From: Salipiger bermudensis HTCC2601
Lineage (GTDB): Bacteria > Pseudomonadota > Alphaproteobacteria > Rhodobacterales > Rhodobacteraceae
Assembly (NCBI RefSeq): GCF_000153725.1
Contig: NZ_DS022276.1
Coordinates: 760,617 to 824,616, forward strand
Length of the DNA stretch: 64,000 nucleotides
Direction: 5' to 3'
Shown: piece after piece, positions 36,430-46,350 of the stretch
Position numbering within the stretch: position 1 is the first letter of the stretch
How the letters are laid out: the number at the start of each line of letters is the position of its first letter
Position numbers and translations under genes: made by a program
Notes under the pieces: model-generated
Databases searched by the model: none
What the model saw: only the letters and a program-made list of their open reading frames with translations
What the model was told of the DNA's origin: nothing

Positions 36430-37929
36430 ATGAAACACGGCATTTCCAGGCGCGCATTCCTGACCTCGCTCGCAGCCGCCGGCGCTGGCGCCGCACTACC
36501 GGCTTGGGCGGACGCGCCCACAGCTTCGCTGCGTCCCGTCGCCCGCGGCGAGGACATCCGCCTGCGCACGCTCAAATCCGCCGAGGAGCTGATTGACGCC
36601 GCGCGGCTTGACGGAACTGTCGGCTTCGCGGTCATCAACCTCGCCACCGGCGCGGTGATCGAACAGCACGCCGGGGCCGCCGGCATGCCGCCTGCGAGCG
36701 TGGCCAAGGCGCTGACCGCGTCCTATGCGCTCGACACTCTGGGACCGGACTACCGCTTCCCGACCGAGATCCTCGCCACCGGCCCGGTGAACGAGGGCGT
36801 GGTCGATGGCGACCTGGTTCTGCTGGGCGGTGGCGACCCGACGCTCGACACTGACGGCCTCGGCGAGCTTGCGGTGCAGCTCAAGGAGAAGGGCATCACC
36901 GGCGTGACGGGCAAGTTCCTCGTCTGCGGCTCGGCCTTGCCCTTCACCCGCACCATCGACCCCGGGCAGCCGGCGCATCTGGGCTACAGCCCGGCGCTTT
37001 CGGGCCTGAACCTGAACTTCAACCGCGTGCATTTCGAGTGGGCCAAGGCCAGCGACGGCTATGACATCACCATGGACGCGCCCTCGGCCACGCTGCGTCC
37101 GGCGGTCCGGATGGCGCGCATGGGCGTCGTGTCCCGGCAAGGGCCGGTGTACACCTATTCCGACGGCGGCGCGCGCGACGAATGGACCGTGGCGCGCGGA
37201 GCGCTTGGCAATGGCGGCTCGCGCTGGTTGCCGGTGCGCAAGCCCGAGCTCTATGCCGGAGAGGTCTTTCAGGCGCTCGCAGAATTTCGCGGCGTGACGC
37301 TCCCGACGCCCGAGGTCGTGCTGGAGCGACCAGAGGGCGAGACGCTGGCACGCCGCGAGAGCGGGGTGCTGCTCGAGATCCTGCGCGACATGCTGAAATA
37401 CTCGACCAACCTCACCGCCGAGATCGTCGGCCAGACCGCCACGCGGGTGCGCACCGGCATGGTCACCTCGCTCGAGACCTCAGCGGCGGCGATGAATGCC
37501 TGGGCCCGCGAGGAACTGGGCTTGGTCAACGTGGCGCTGGTCGATCACTCGGGGCTGAGCGGCCTGAGCCGGATCGCGGCGGTCGACATGGCCACGGCGA
37601 TGAAGGAGGTGCGCACCCGGCTCGAGCTCAAGCCGCTGCTCAAGAGTTTCCGGATGCGCGGAGAGCTGAACGGCGGCGGTGGCGAGCATCCGGTCAAGGT
37701 GCTGGCCAAGACGGGCACGCTGAACTTCGTCAGCGGGCTGTCGGGCTTCGCCGAGCTGCCGGACGGATCGGAACTGGCCTTCGCGATCTTCTGTGGCGAC
37801 ATCCCGCGCCGCGAGGCGCTCAGCATGGAACAGCGCGAGCGCCCGGACGGGGCGCGATCCTGGAATTCCCGCGCCAAGGTTCTGCAATCGCGGCTGATCG
37901 AGCGCTGGGCGGTGCTGGCGAGCGCCTGA
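36430..37929 (+). CDS. dacB: D-alanyl-D-alanine carboxypeptidase/endopeptidase (PBP4 type)
   Basis: A 499-residue class C penicillin-binding protein that trims peptidoglycan cross-links. The Tat-like signal begins SRRAFL. S90-x2-K93 (ASVAK) is the nucleophile motif, YSTNLTAE holds the SxN motif and AKTGTLNF the KTG motif. It is exported to the periplasm. The signal type implies folding before export. Confidence 0.92.
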   Translation: MKHGISRRAFLTSLAAAGAGAALPAWADAPTASLRPVARGEDIRLRTLKSAEELIDAARLDGTVGFAVINLATGAVIEQHAGAAGMPPASVAKALTASYALDTLGPDYRFPTEILATGPVNEGVVDGDLVLLGGGDPTLDTDGLGELAVQLKEKGITGVTGKFLVCGSALPFTRTIDPGQPAHLGYSPALSGLNLNFNRVHFEWAKASDGYDITMDAPSATLRPAVRMARMGVVSRQGPVYTYSDGGARDEWTVARGALGNGGSRWLPVRKPELYAGEVFQALAEFRGVTLPTPEVVLERPEGETLARRESGVLLEILRDMLKYSTNLTAEIVGQTATRVRTGMVTSLETSAAAMNAWAREELGLVNVALVDHSGLSGLSRIAAVDMATAMKEVRTRLELKPLLKSFRMRGELNGGGGEHPVKVLAKTGTLNFVSGLSGFAELPDGSELAFAIFCGDIPRREALSMEQRERPDGARSWNSRAKVLQSRLIERWAVLASA

Positions 37930-38002
37930 TGACGAACTGAACTCCCCGGACGAAAGCCATCGGGGGGGTGTTGTCAGGGGCGCTTGGCCCGCTGGCCTGT
38001 GC

Positions 38003-38104
38003 TCAGAACCCTGCCAGAGACCGTGCCGAGATCCCGGACGCGCCGAGGATCGGCAGCAGGCAGAGGATGGCGGCACCAAGCAGGGTGAGACGAATGCGGT
38101 TCAT
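38003..38104 (-). CDS. possible 33-residue hydrophobic small protein
   Basis: From an ATG at 38104 with a GGGAG site, it reads MNRIRLTLLGAAILCLLPIL then GASGISARSLAGF and stops. One membrane helix or a signal peptide is visible. It sits downstream of a terminator for terB, so the promoter would have to lie in between. Coding is plausible but unproven. Confidence 0.35.
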   Translation of the reverse strand: MNRIRLTLLGAAILCLLPILGASGISARSLAGF

Positions 38105-38120
38105 GGGATGCTCCCGGATC

Positions 38121-38175
38121 AAAAAAGGCAGTTGAAAGACACGAACGGCGGTAATTGCCGCATTTCAGACTGCCT
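38121..38175 (-). terminator. intrinsic terminator of the terB-family gene
   Basis: On the minus strand a long stem, aggcagt(c)tgaaa with tttcaactgcct, encloses a smaller hairpin and is followed by TTTTTT. It is about 100 bases downstream of the stop codon. Confidence 0.8.
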
Positions 38176-38273
38176 GAAGCGGGAGATTATGTAAAGTTCG
38201 GCGACTTGCGACCTTGGTCGGTCGGCGCATCTCTGCCGGGGATGGGGCAGGGCGATGCGCCGATGAGCCGCCG

Positions 38274-38699
38274 TCAGCCGGGAAGGTGCCGGGCGCGTGC
38301 GCCGCGCTCGATGGCGGCAGCGTGCAGGCGGTCGATGTTGAGCTCGTAGCGGATCTCTTCGAGCAGCCGCAGCTCTTCCTCGCGCAGCGTGCCGTCGGCA
38401 GCGGCCACGTCGCAGGCCAGCGCGTAGGCGGTCTCGAACAGGTGCTCGGGCAGGTTGTCGCGGATCAGGCCGAAGAGCGCGTCGAGCCCATCTTCCTGAT
38501 CGAAGAGCTGGAACACGAGGTCCGACATGTTGCGGATGCGGTCGATATCGTACTCCGCGAAGATCGGCAGCAGGTTGACCGAGGACTCGATCTTCACGAG
38601 TTCGGCGGTGCGGATGTTCTGGTCCGAGGCCGAGACGGCGATCATCAGGGCGACGAGACAATCCTGGGACGTCAGCGGGTGCGGGGTGGCTTCGTTCAC
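38274..38699 (-). CDS. TerB-family tellurite-resistance-like protein
   Basis: A 141-residue helical protein of the TerB family (LVALMIAVSASDQNIRTAELVKI, CDVAAADGTLREEELRLLEEI). Its acid and Asp-rich repeats resemble metal-binding loops. Function in this group is unclear; the name does not prove tellurite resistance. It is opposite lysK and ends at a terminator. Confidence 0.8.
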   Translation of the reverse strand: MNEATPHPLTSQDCLVALMIAVSASDQNIRTAELVKIESSVNLLPIFAEYDIDRIRNMSDLVFQLFDQEDGLDALFGLIRDNLPEHLFETAYALACDVAAADGTLREEELRLLEEIRYELNIDRLHAAAIERGARARHLPG

Positions 38700-38850
38700 G
38701 GCTGCTCTTTCTTCGGTTGACCCTTTGGCGTCAATTTATTGACCGCGGCCCCTGTCTGCAATAGGACGCGGGCGCAACCGCCACGGACTCACCGTGGGCG
38801 GTCCTTCCCCCGTGTTGCCAAATCACACGCGATCCAATGGAGTGTTTCAG

Positions 38851-40428
38851 ATGTCCGATCTGCGCGAAGCCGCGATGAGTTCGAAGGCCTGGCCCTTTGA
38901 AGAGGCGCGCCGCGTCCTGAAACGCTACGAGAAGAAGCCGCCCGAGAAGGGCTTCGTGCTGTTCGAGACCGGCTACGGTCCCTCGGGCCTGCCGCATATC
39001 GGCACCTTCGGCGAGGTCGCGCGCACCACGATGATCCGTCGCGCCTTCGAGCTGATCTCGGACATCCCGACGCGGCTGATCTGTTTCTCCGACGACATGG
39101 ACGGCATGCGCAAGGTGCCCGAGAACGTGCCGAACCAGGAGCTTCTGCACGCCAACCTGCAGCGCCCGCTGACCTCGGTGCCGGACCCGTTCGAGGAATA
39201 CGAGAGCTTCGGCCACCACAACAACGCCATGCTGAGGCGCTTCCTCGACACGTTCGGTTTCCAGTACGAGTTCTACTCGGCCACAGAGTTCTACAAGAGC
39301 GGCCAGTTCGACGAGATCCTGCTGCGCTGCGTCGAGAAGTATGACGACTTGATGGCGATCATGCTGAAATCGCTGCGCGACGAGCGCCAGCAGACCTACT
39401 CGATCTTCCTGCCGATCCATCCCGAGACCGGCCGGGTACTCTATGTGCCGGTGAAGCATGTCGACCCCAAGGAAGGCACCATCACTTTCGACGACGATGA
39501 CGGCAAGGAATGGACCCTGCCGGTCACCGGCGGCAACGTGAAGCTGCAGTGGAAGCCGGATTTCGGTGCCCGCTGGGCCGCGCTCGGCGTCGATTTCGAG
39601 ATGTACGGCAAGGACCATTCGACGAACACGCCGATCTATGACGGCATCTGCCGGACCCTCGGCGTGCGCGCGCCCGAGCACTTCACCTACGAGCTGTTCC
39701 TCGACGATCAGGGCCAGAAGATCTCGAAGTCGAAGGGCAACGGGCTGTCGATCGACGAGTGGCTGACATACGCCTCGACCGAGTCGCTGTCGTATTTCAT
39801 GTACCAGAAGCCCAAGACCGCGAAACGGCTGTGGTGGGACGTGATCCCCAAGGCGGTGGACGAGTATCACCAGCAGCTCCGCGCCTTCCCGGGCCAGGAC
39901 GCCAAGGCGCAGCTCAACAACCCGGTGTGGCACATCCACGGCGGCGACGTGCCCGAGTCGAAGATGGTCGTGCCGTTCTCGATGCTGCTCAACCTCGCCT
40001 CGGCCGCCGGTGCCGAAGACAAGGAGACCATGTGGGGCTTCATCCGCCGCTACGCCCCCGAGGCGAGCCCGCAGAGCCATCCCGACATGGATCAGGCCGC
40101 CGGCTTCGCGGTGCGCTACTACGACGATTTCGTGAAGCCCACCAAGCAGTTCCGCGCCCCCGACGAGAAGGAGCGGGCCGCCATGGAGGATCTCGCGGGG
40201 CGTCTGCGCGGCTACGATGGCGAGGTCACCGATGAGGCGCTGCAGACGCTGGTCTTCGCGGTCGGCAAGGATCACGCGTTCGAGAACCTGCGCGACTGGT
40301 TCAAGGCGCTCTACGAGGTGCTGCTGGGCCAGAGCCAGGGCCCGCGCTTTGGTGGCTTCATCGCGCTCTACGGCGTCGACGAAACCGTGGCGCTGATCGA
40401 GAAGGGCCTCGCTGGGGAGCTTGGCTGA
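38851..40428 (+). CDS. lysK: class I lysine--tRNA ligase
   Basis: Charges tRNA-Lys with lysine. The 525-residue class I enzyme (the archaeal-type form, common in Alphaproteobacteria) has the HIGH-like motif PHIGT in [12 protein letters not shown] and the KMSKS-like motif KISKSKG. This is the only lysyl-tRNA synthetase seen here. The ATG at 38851 follows a GGAG site; the frame opens earlier at 38794. Confidence 0.94.
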   Translation: MSDLREAAMSSKAWPFEEARRVLKRYEKKPPEKGFVLFETGYGPSGLPHIGTFGEVARTTMIRRAFELISDIPTRLICFSDDMDGMRKVPENVPNQELLHANLQRPLTSVPDPFEEYESFGHHNNAMLRRFLDTFGFQYEFYSATEFYKSGQFDEILLRCVEKYDDLMAIMLKSLRDERQQTYSIFLPIHPETGRVLYVPVKHVDPKEGTITFDDDDGKEWTLPVTGGNVKLQWKPDFGARWAALGVDFEMYGKDHSTNTPIYDGICRTLGVRAPEHFTYELFLDDQGQKISKSKGNGLSIDEWLTYASTESLSYFMYQKPKTAKRLWWDVIPKAVDEYHQQLRAFPGQDAKAQLNNPVWHIHGGDVPESKMVVPFSMLLNLASAAGAEDKETMWGFIRRYAPEASPQSHPDMDQAAGFAVRYYDDFVKPTKQFRAPDEKERAAMEDLAGRLRGYDGEVTDEALQTLVFAVGKDHAFENLRDWFKALYEVLLGQSQGPRFGGFIALYGVDETVALIEKGLAGELG

Positions 40429-40491
40429 GGGTCGGCCGGTTTTGACCACCTGACCGCTTGCGCTACCTTCTTGGCAGGAGGAGGTAGCGTG

Positions 40492-40896
40492 ATGCGGAAA
40501 TGGATCATGAGCTTGATCGTGGGGCTGGCGCTGTCCGGGCCCGCGATCGCACAGGACGACGCCGAGATCGAAGGCGTCATCCGCCAGCAGCTGGACGCGT
40601 TTGTCGCCGGAGATGTCGACACCGCCTGGGGCTTTGCCAGCCCCGAGATCCAGCGCCTGTTCGGCAATCCCGAGAATTTCGCCCGCATGGTCGAGCGCGG
40701 CTATCCCATGGTCTGGGCGCCCGGAGACGTGCGTTTCGGGGCGCTGTCGGAAAGCGATGGCGGGCTGTGGCAGACGGTGATCGTGCAGGATGCCGAGGGC
40801 GCGCTGCACGCGCTGGAATACCAGATGGAACAGATCGACGGCGACTGGCGCATCGCCGGGGTGCGCTTTGCACCGGCGCCGCAGGTCTCGGCCTAG
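40492..40896 (+). CDS. DUF4864 domain exported protein
   Basis: A 134-residue exported protein with a signal peptide (SLIVGLALSGPAIAQ) and a DUF4864-like region (VIRQQLDAFVAGDVDTAWGFASPEIQ, DWRIAGVRFAP). The family has an NTF2-like fold of unknown role. A GGAGGAGGTAG site precedes the ATG at 40492. It is 63 bases after lysK on the same strand. Confidence 0.78.
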   Translation: MRKWIMSLIVGLALSGPAIAQDDAEIEGVIRQQLDAFVAGDVDTAWGFASPEIQRLFGNPENFARMVERGYPMVWAPGDVRFGALSESDGGLWQTVIVQDAEGALHALEYQMEQIDGDWRIAGVRFAPAPQVSA

Positions 40897-41075
40897 TTCG
40901 GCACGGTGAACGCGGCCTCCGGACCCCTGCGATGCCGTTGCGTTGCAGGCGGGCCGCTGCGCGGTGGCGGCAGATCCTCTTAACGCCTCAAAGTTATCTG
41001 CAATTTGCGCGGGATTTCACGCCGCCCGCGCGGCGGCGATCCCCTGCGCGATGCGGGCAACAGAGGATCGAACGG

Positions 41076-43358
41076 ATGAACAAGGCGGTAACCGATGGCG
41101 TGGTCTTCATGCCGACACCCTTCTCGGACGGGCTGGATGTCTGGTCGCGCAGCGACGGCACGCCGGGCTCGGACACCTATGACGGCTTCGCCACCGCCGC
41201 CTACGTGCCGGCGGACGCGGATTTCTCGGGCTGTCTCGAGATCCTCAAGACGGACGCCACCCAGCGCCTGCGCTACATGGGCGATACCCCGATCCTGCCG
41301 GGCTGCTACCTGCGCGTCACGGCGCGGGTGAAGGCGATCTCGGGCGTGATGCCGGCGGTGCGTATCGGCGCCTGGGCCGGGCGCGACAACGGCACGCAGG
41401 TGACCGGCCTCACCGTCAGCGGCCCAATGGTGCAACTGACCAGCTATGGCGCGGTGGTCGAGGTCTCGGCAATCGTGGGCGTCGGCAATCGCGGCGGCGT
41501 CGACATGGTTTGGGGCACCGAGCCGGATCTCGGGCATTTCGGGCTCGACCTCACGGGGCCGAACGGTGGCGTGGTGCGCATCGACGACATCGTGATCGAG
41601 GACATCACCAGTGTCTTCCTGCGCACTCTGATGAACTGGGTCGACGTGCGCGATTACGGTGCCATCGGGGATGGCAGCACCGACGACAGCGCCGCCTTCG
41701 AGGCCGCCGACGCGGCAGCGAACGGGCGCAAGGTGCTGGTCTCGAAAGGCAACTACCGTCTGGCAAGCTCGGTGACCTTCGAGAACCACGTGGAGTTCGA
41801 GGGGCGAGTCACCATGCCTGATGCCGCGATCCTGTCCCTGACCAAGGATTTCGAGCTCTCGTCCTATGTCGATGCCTTCGGCGGCGATGAGGAGACGGCT
41901 CTGAAAAAGGGGCTGCAGTCGCTGCTCAACAACGCCGATCACGAGAGCTTCGACCTGTCGGGCCGCCGGGTGTCGCTTTCCGGCCCGATCGATGTGCGCG
42001 TCGCGGTGAACAATCGCGACAGCTATGCCCAGCGGCGCGTCCTGCGCAACGGTCAGCTCCGGGCCGAGACCAGCACCGGCTGGGACACCACCTCGGTCAC
42101 CAGTCAGGCGACCTACTCGGCCTCGAACCAGTGGCAACTGACCGGGGTGAGCAACATCGCCAATATCGAGATCGGCAGCCTGATCGAGGCGGCGGGCGTG
42201 GGCCGAGAGATCTACGTCAAGGAGGTCAATGTCGGCGCCCAGAGCCTGACCCTGTCGCAGCCGCTCTCGGATGCGGTGGGTACCCAGACCTACACCTTCA
42301 CGCGCTTTCGCTACCTGCTCGATTTCAGCGGCTTCAGCCGGCTCGACAAGTTCGAGATCGAGGACGTCGAGTTCCAGTGCAACGAGATCTGCAGCGCCGT
42401 GATGTTGCCGCCCACCGGGGTGGTCAACGTGATCCGCAACTGCGTCTTCAACCGCCCCAAGGATCGCGGCATCACCTCGATCGGCGAGGGCTGTCAGGGC
42501 ATGCTGATCGACTACAATCAATTCAACAGCGCCGAGGGCGGGCTGACCACGCAGAACCGCAGCTCGGTGGCGATCAACACCAACGCCAACGACGTCAAGA
42601 TCCGCAATAACCGCGCCTCGCAGTTCCGGCATTTCGCGGTGGTCTCGGGCGGCAACGGGGTGATCGCCAACAACCACTTCTTCCAGGGCGACTCGAGCGG
42701 CGTCCGCAGCGCCGGCATCGTGCTCTGCCTGAAGAACACCAACACCACTGTCTCGGGCAACTATGTCGACAACTGCTTCATCGAATGGACCAACGAGCGC
42801 GACCCGGAGCCTGATTTTGTCTCGGGCTTCGGCTTCTCGGGCCTGTCGGTGACCAACAATGTGTTCCTGTGCTCCGACATGTCGGAGCAGTTCTCGTTCA
42901 TCATCGTGAAGCCCTACGGCCAGAACCACCGGGTCAACGGCATGAACGTCTCGGGCAACCTGTTCCGGTCCTCGGGCGGCACCATCAACCGGGTCGACCG
43001 GGTGGACACGTCCTTTGTCGGTCTGAATCTCGCGGCGATGCGCAACATCCACTTCACCAACAACACCTATCTCAATGTCAGCAACGGTGTCGAAAACCCG
43101 CTGCTCCTGAGCCATGCCCAGAACACTCACGCCCAGACCTGGGTGATCGACACCGCCAACCGTCTGCCGTTCGGGGGATACACGCTGCAGGTCGAAAGCC
43201 TCGTGCTGAGCTCGCGCCCGCGCGATACCAGCAATGTCAGCCTTTTCGCCACGCCTTACACCTCGGTGCGAGAGGGCGGGGGGCAGGATCAGGTGCACGC
43301 GATCTGGCCCGAGCCGGTGCGCGGCGATGCCACGCTGCGGGTGCGCATGGACAGCTGA
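41076..43358 (+). CDS. right-handed beta-helix protein (pectate-lyase/GH28-related), no signal peptide
   Basis: A 760-residue protein. The first ~190 residues look like a carbohydrate-binding or attachment region; then follows VDVRDYGAIGDGSTDDSAAF, the start motif of the pectate-lyase-like beta-helix used in phage tailspikes and in GH28-related proteins. Repeated coils rich in Asn and Gly (VRNxxF, NNxA) run to about residue 700. No signal peptide is visible, so it may be cytoplasmically assembled, as phage and gene-transfer-agent spikes are. An AGAGGA site precedes the ATG at 41076. Confidence 0.8.
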   Translation: MNKAVTDGVVFMPTPFSDGLDVWSRSDGTPGSDTYDGFATAAYVPADADFSGCLEILKTDATQRLRYMGDTPILPGCYLRVTARVKAISGVMPAVRIGAWAGRDNGTQVTGLTVSGPMVQLTSYGAVVEVSAIVGVGNRGGVDMVWGTEPDLGHFGLDLTGPNGGVVRIDDIVIEDITSVFLRTLMNWVDVRDYGAIGDGSTDDSAAFEAADAAANGRKVLVSKGNYRLASSVTFENHVEFEGRVTMPDAAILSLTKDFELSSYVDAFGGDEETALKKGLQSLLNNADHESFDLSGRRVSLSGPIDVRVAVNNRDSYAQRRVLRNGQLRAETSTGWDTTSVTSQATYSASNQWQLTGVSNIANIEIGSLIEAAGVGREIYVKEVNVGAQSLTLSQPLSDAVGTQTYTFTRFRYLLDFSGFSRLDKFEIEDVEFQCNEICSAVMLPPTGVVNVIRNCVFNRPKDRGITSIGEGCQGMLIDYNQFNSAEGGLTTQNRSSVAINTNANDVKIRNNRASQFRHFAVVSGGNGVIANNHFFQGDSSGVRSAGIVLCLKNTNTTVSGNYVDNCFIEWTNERDPEPDFVSGFGFSGLSVTNNVFLCSDMSEQFSFIIVKPYGQNHRVNGMNVSGNLFRSSGGTINRVDRVDTSFVGLNLAAMRNIHFTNNTYLNVSNGVENPLLLSHAQNTHAQTWVIDTANRLPFGGYTLQVESLVLSSRPRDTSNVSLFATPYTSVREGGGQDQVHAIWPEPVRGDATLRVRMDS

Positions 43359-43379
43359 GCGCCGCACGGCAACATGGGG

Positions 43380-43406
43380 CGGCCGGTGTCCGAGGGGCGC
43401 CGGCCG
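43380..43406. terminator. hairpin between convergent genes
   Basis: A 7-bp stem (cggccgg/ccggccg, 43380-43386 with 43400-43406) lies between the beta-helix gene and the PNPOx-like gene on the other strand, followed by TTTG. Confidence 0.55.
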
Positions 43407-43414
43407 TTTGCGTG

Positions 43415-43897
43415 TCAGGCCGCGAGGTCCTCCGGGGTGAGCACGAAGGCCTTGCCGAAGCCGCCGTTGAGCAGGCCGCGGCGGATCTCGAAGCGCAGCA
43501 GCGAAAAATCCGCGAAGCCGATATAGAGCTTCGCCTTGGGCTGAAGCGTCAGGTAATGCGCCGCAAGGGCGGCGTGCCCGGCCTCGCCGTGGCGGATGAA
43601 CCGGGCGCTGGCCTGCAGGCTCAGGCGCGGATGGGTGAGCGGGTCTCCCTTCGGGCCGGGCTCGCCCAGCAGCAGGGCGCAGGCCGGGTCGGCCTTGAGA
43701 GCGGTGGCGTGGAAGGCGAGGTCGGAGACCAGGCTCAGCGGGAGCCCGTCCGGGCCGGGCACCACCGAGACCCGGCTGACCATCGGCGTGCGGGTCTCGG
43801 GATCGGTCACGCCGAGGGCCGCGAAGCGGGCGCTGGAAATGAGGTCGCGGGCAAGGGCGCGGGCCTCGTCATCTGTGGGGCGGATGGGGTCAGTCAT
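43415..43897 (-). CDS. pyridoxamine-5'-phosphate-oxidase-like (HugZ-type) flavoprotein
   Basis: A 160-residue split-barrel FMN-binding protein. Family motifs are SARFAALGVTD, MVSRVSVVPGPDG and LQASARFIRHG. It is related to PNPOx and HugZ proteins, which bind FMN or haem. The ATG at 43897 was used. The upstream gene on the same strand is an outer-membrane barrel-like gene 41 bases away. Confidence 0.85.
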   Translation of the reverse strand: MTDPIRPTDDEARALARDLISSARFAALGVTDPETRTPMVSRVSVVPGPDGLPLSLVSDLAFHATALKADPACALLLGEPGPKGDPLTHPRLSLQASARFIRHGEAGHAALAAHYLTLQPKAKLYIGFADFSLLRFEIRRGLLNGGFGKAFVLTPEDLAA

Positions 43898-43938
43898 GGC
43901 GGCGAGACTAGCGCGGGGCCACGGCGGGCGAAAGTGGC

Positions 43939-44610
43939 TCAGAACTCGGCCCAGAGCCCGAAGGTGAGCCCCATCGAAGTGTCCCCGAGCAGCCCGTAGC
44001 TGCCGCCGATCTGGGTTTTCAGGCGCTTGGTGAGGGGCTGCACGATGGTCGGTTCGATGCGGACGAAGGCCGGGTCGCCGAATTGCTGCCCGGTCTGGAA
44101 CTGCACGATCAGCTTGCGCTCCTCCCAGAGGTTCAGCCCCCATGTGAGGTCGAGCTTGTAATCGGTCTCGCCACTGCCGAGCGAGATTCCCGCCAGCCCG
44201 TCCGCAGAGAGCCAGCCGTGGCGGAACCCGAGGCCGAGCGAGAGCCCCGGGCGCAGCACCATGGCGCCCTCGATCTGGCCCAGCCCCAGCTCGGCGGCGA
44301 GCTTCAGCCGGCGGTCGGCCCGTCCCAGCGGCATCCGGAGGAACGCCACGTCCTTGCCGCCGCCCGAGATCGCCCGACCCAGATCGAGCCCGACGGTCAG
44401 GCGCTCGGTAAGCCCGTATTCGACGTAGAGCGTGTAGTATTCCCCGGTGGGCTCGTACGAGGTCCAGGTGGTGACGTCCTGCGGCCAGGACAGCCGCGCG
44501 AGGCTGCTGACGAACAGGCTGCCCTCCTCGCGCGGCCAGGCCCCGGCGGACACGTTTCCGGCCAGCCCGGCCAGCGCCAAGGCCAGTGTCAGCCCCCTGA
44601 TGATCGCCAT
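43939..44610 (-). CDS. predicted outer-membrane beta-barrel protein
   Basis: A 223-residue protein with an N-terminal signal (LTLALALAGLAGNVSA) and alternating beta strands, ending in the C-terminal aromatic Phe of outer-membrane barrels (LTFGLWAEF). No family is recognised. The barrel may be a porin-like or lipid-active protein. It diverges from the ParA-like gene. Confidence 0.65.
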   Translation of the reverse strand: MAIIRGLTLALALAGLAGNVSAGAWPREEGSLFVSSLARLSWPQDVTTWTSYEPTGEYYTLYVEYGLTERLTVGLDLGRAISGGGKDVAFLRMPLGRADRRLKLAAELGLGQIEGAMVLRPGLSLGLGFRHGWLSADGLAGISLGSGETDYKLDLTWGLNLWEERKLIVQFQTGQQFGDPAFVRIEPTIVQPLTKRLKTQIGGSYGLLGDTSMGLTFGLWAEF

Positions 44611-44731
44611 CGCGCTTTTCCCTTGCCACCGGAAAACCTTGCGTCCAGCGTGGTTAACGCGCCGTTAAGCGGTGCTTTACCGGCGGCGGCATTCGCCTAT
44701 GCTGCAGCTGCGGAACCACGAGGGGGATGGA

Positions 44732-45373
44732 ATGGCAGGATCGGTGATCACGGTGGCGCAGCAGAAGGGCGGGTCGGGCAAGACCACGCTCTCGGCCAAT
44801 CTGGCGATCGGGCTGCGCCTTGCAGGGCATTCGGTTGCATTGATCGACACCGATCCGCAGGGCAGCCTCGGGCGCTGGTTCATGACCCGGCTCGAGCACA
44901 ACCCCGAAGCGGTCGAGGGGCTGGAGTTCGCCACCTCCTCGGCCTGGGGCATCACCTATGAGTGCCGCAAGCTCGCCGAGCGCTTCGACGTGGTGATCGT
45001 CGACACGCCGCCCAAGGCGGACAGCGATCTGCGCCCGGCGCTGCGTGCTGCCGATCTCGTGCTGGTGCCGGTCTCGATGAGCCATCTCGACCTCTGGGCC
45101 ACGGAAAGCGTGCTCGATCTCGCCCGGCGTGAGAACCGCGAGGTGATGATGGTGATGAACCGCACCCGCCCCGGTACCCGGCTTTCGGGCGAGATCACCG
45201 CCGCCGCCACCAAGATGGCCGCGCGCATCGCCGATGCGACGCTGGGCAACCGGGTGGGCTATGCCGAGGCCTTCGGGCACGGGCTCAGCGCCGCCGAGGG
45301 TCGCAAGACCCCGGCCCGCGACGAGGTCGCGGCGCTGTCGGCAGAGGTGGCGCAGGTGCTGGCGAACGGGTAA
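44732..45373 (+). CDS. ParA/MinD-family ATPase, orphan
   Basis: A 213-residue deviant-Walker ATPase with QKGGSGKTT (Walker A), IDTDPQGS, and VDTPPKAD motifs. No ParB-like gene is adjacent, so it is not a chromosomal partition pair here. Such orphans position enzymes or envelope complexes. An AGGGGGA site precedes the ATG at 44732. The next gene is 53 bases away on the same strand and may be co-transcribed. Confidence 0.85.
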   Translation: MAGSVITVAQQKGGSGKTTLSANLAIGLRLAGHSVALIDTDPQGSLGRWFMTRLEHNPEAVEGLEFATSSAWGITYECRKLAERFDVVIVDTPPKADSDLRPALRAADLVLVPVSMSHLDLWATESVLDLARRENREVMMVMNRTRPGTRLSGEITAAATKMAARIADATLGNRVGYAEAFGHGLSAAEGRKTPARDEVAALSAEVAQVLANG

Positions 45374-45426
45374 AGGGGGCGTCAGGCGCGGGGTGTCCGC
45401 GCCAGAAGAGTGCCGGAGGCCTGCCC

Positions 45427-46269
45427 ATGATCGATCACGCCGCCCTTGCCGAGACCATCCGACGCCACGAGGCCGCGCAGGGCCAGCCGATCTCGCGGCT
45501 GGGCTATTTCTGCGCCCCGTTCCGGCCAGCCAAGGGGCCGTTCTCGGAGCATGTGATCAAGGTCTATCGCGGGCTGCCGGATGCCGGCGCGCTCGACCGG
45601 CTGGCAGCGGCGCATGAGGATTACGTCGCGGCGCTGCGCGAGACCGGAGTGCCGTTGCCCGAAACCACGTTCCTGCTCCTCGAGAGCGAGGGCGCGCGGG
45701 TGCCGGTGATCGTGCAGGAGGCGCTGCCCGAGGCGTCGCTGATGCGGCCGCGGATGCAGGCCGAGGGGCTCGAGGCGACGCTCGAGATGATGGAGGCCGC
45801 GGGCCAGGTGATCGCGCGATTCTGGAACGCGGCTGACCGCTTCGACACGCGCATCGGCTTTCATCCCTCGATCCGCAATTTCGCCGTCGTCGACGGCACC
45901 GCGGTATTCTACGACACCTTCCCGCCACTGATCCATTACAGCCGCGACGAGATGGGGCGCATGCTGCTGCTGTTTTCGGAAAAGCGCCTGATGCGGCTGG
46001 TGGGGCCCTTGATGCGCAAGCGCGTGACCGGCATTCAGGATGAATGGTACTCTGCTCCCGAGACGCTGGTGGGGCTGGTTGGCTCGGCCTGCCGGCTGCG
46101 CCCCGAGCATGGCGAGCACTATCTCGCCTGGGGGCGGGCGTTTGCCGCACGCGAGATGCCGCGCTGGCAGGACGAGGCGATTGCGGACATGCAGGAAATG
46201 CCGCGCCTGCCGGGCTACTGGACGGGCTTTCGCAAGCTTCTGGGCCTTCAGGGCGCGCCCAACGCCTGA
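45427..46269 (+). CDS. protein of unknown function with kinase-like elements
   Basis: A 280-residue protein. HVIKVYRGLPDAG and IGFHPSIRNFAVVDG...FYDTFPP resemble the lysine-containing strand and the metal/active loop of aminoglycoside-phosphotransferase-like kinases, but the motifs are incomplete, so I do not assign a reaction. It follows the ParA-like gene and ends at a cluster of AT-rich palindromes. Confidence 0.6.
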   Translation: MIDHAALAETIRRHEAAQGQPISRLGYFCAPFRPAKGPFSEHVIKVYRGLPDAGALDRLAAAHEDYVAALRETGVPLPETTFLLLESEGARVPVIVQEALPEASLMRPRMQAEGLEATLEMMEAAGQVIARFWNAADRFDTRIGFHPSIRNFAVVDGTAVFYDTFPPLIHYSRDEMGRMLLLFSEKRLMRLVGPLMRKRVTGIQDEWYSAPETLVGLVGSACRLRPEHGEHYLAWGRAFAAREMPRWQDEAIADMQEMPRLPGYWTGFRKLLGLQGAPNA

Positions 46270-46271
46270 AG

Positions 46272-46338
46272 AAGAATTATCACTGAAATTCTTGGCTGCC
46301 GCGCGGGCTGAGGAAGATTTTTCGGAGGAAAAATCTTC
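46272..46338. repeat. AT-rich palindromes (family 1, locus C)
   Basis: A degenerate inverted repeat (aagaatt/aattctt, 46272-46293) and a perfect 11-bp stem (gaagatttttc / gaaaaatcttc, 46313-46323 with 46328-46338, loop GGAG) lie three bases after a stop codon. They share AAGAATT/AATTCTT and poly-A/T cores with loci A and B. Confidence 0.8.
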
Positions 46339-46350
46339 GCCCGTTTCGTG

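Noticed and set aside
44732..45373. Chromosome or plasmid partition locus
   Set aside because: Only a ParA-like gene is present, with no ParB or parS near it.
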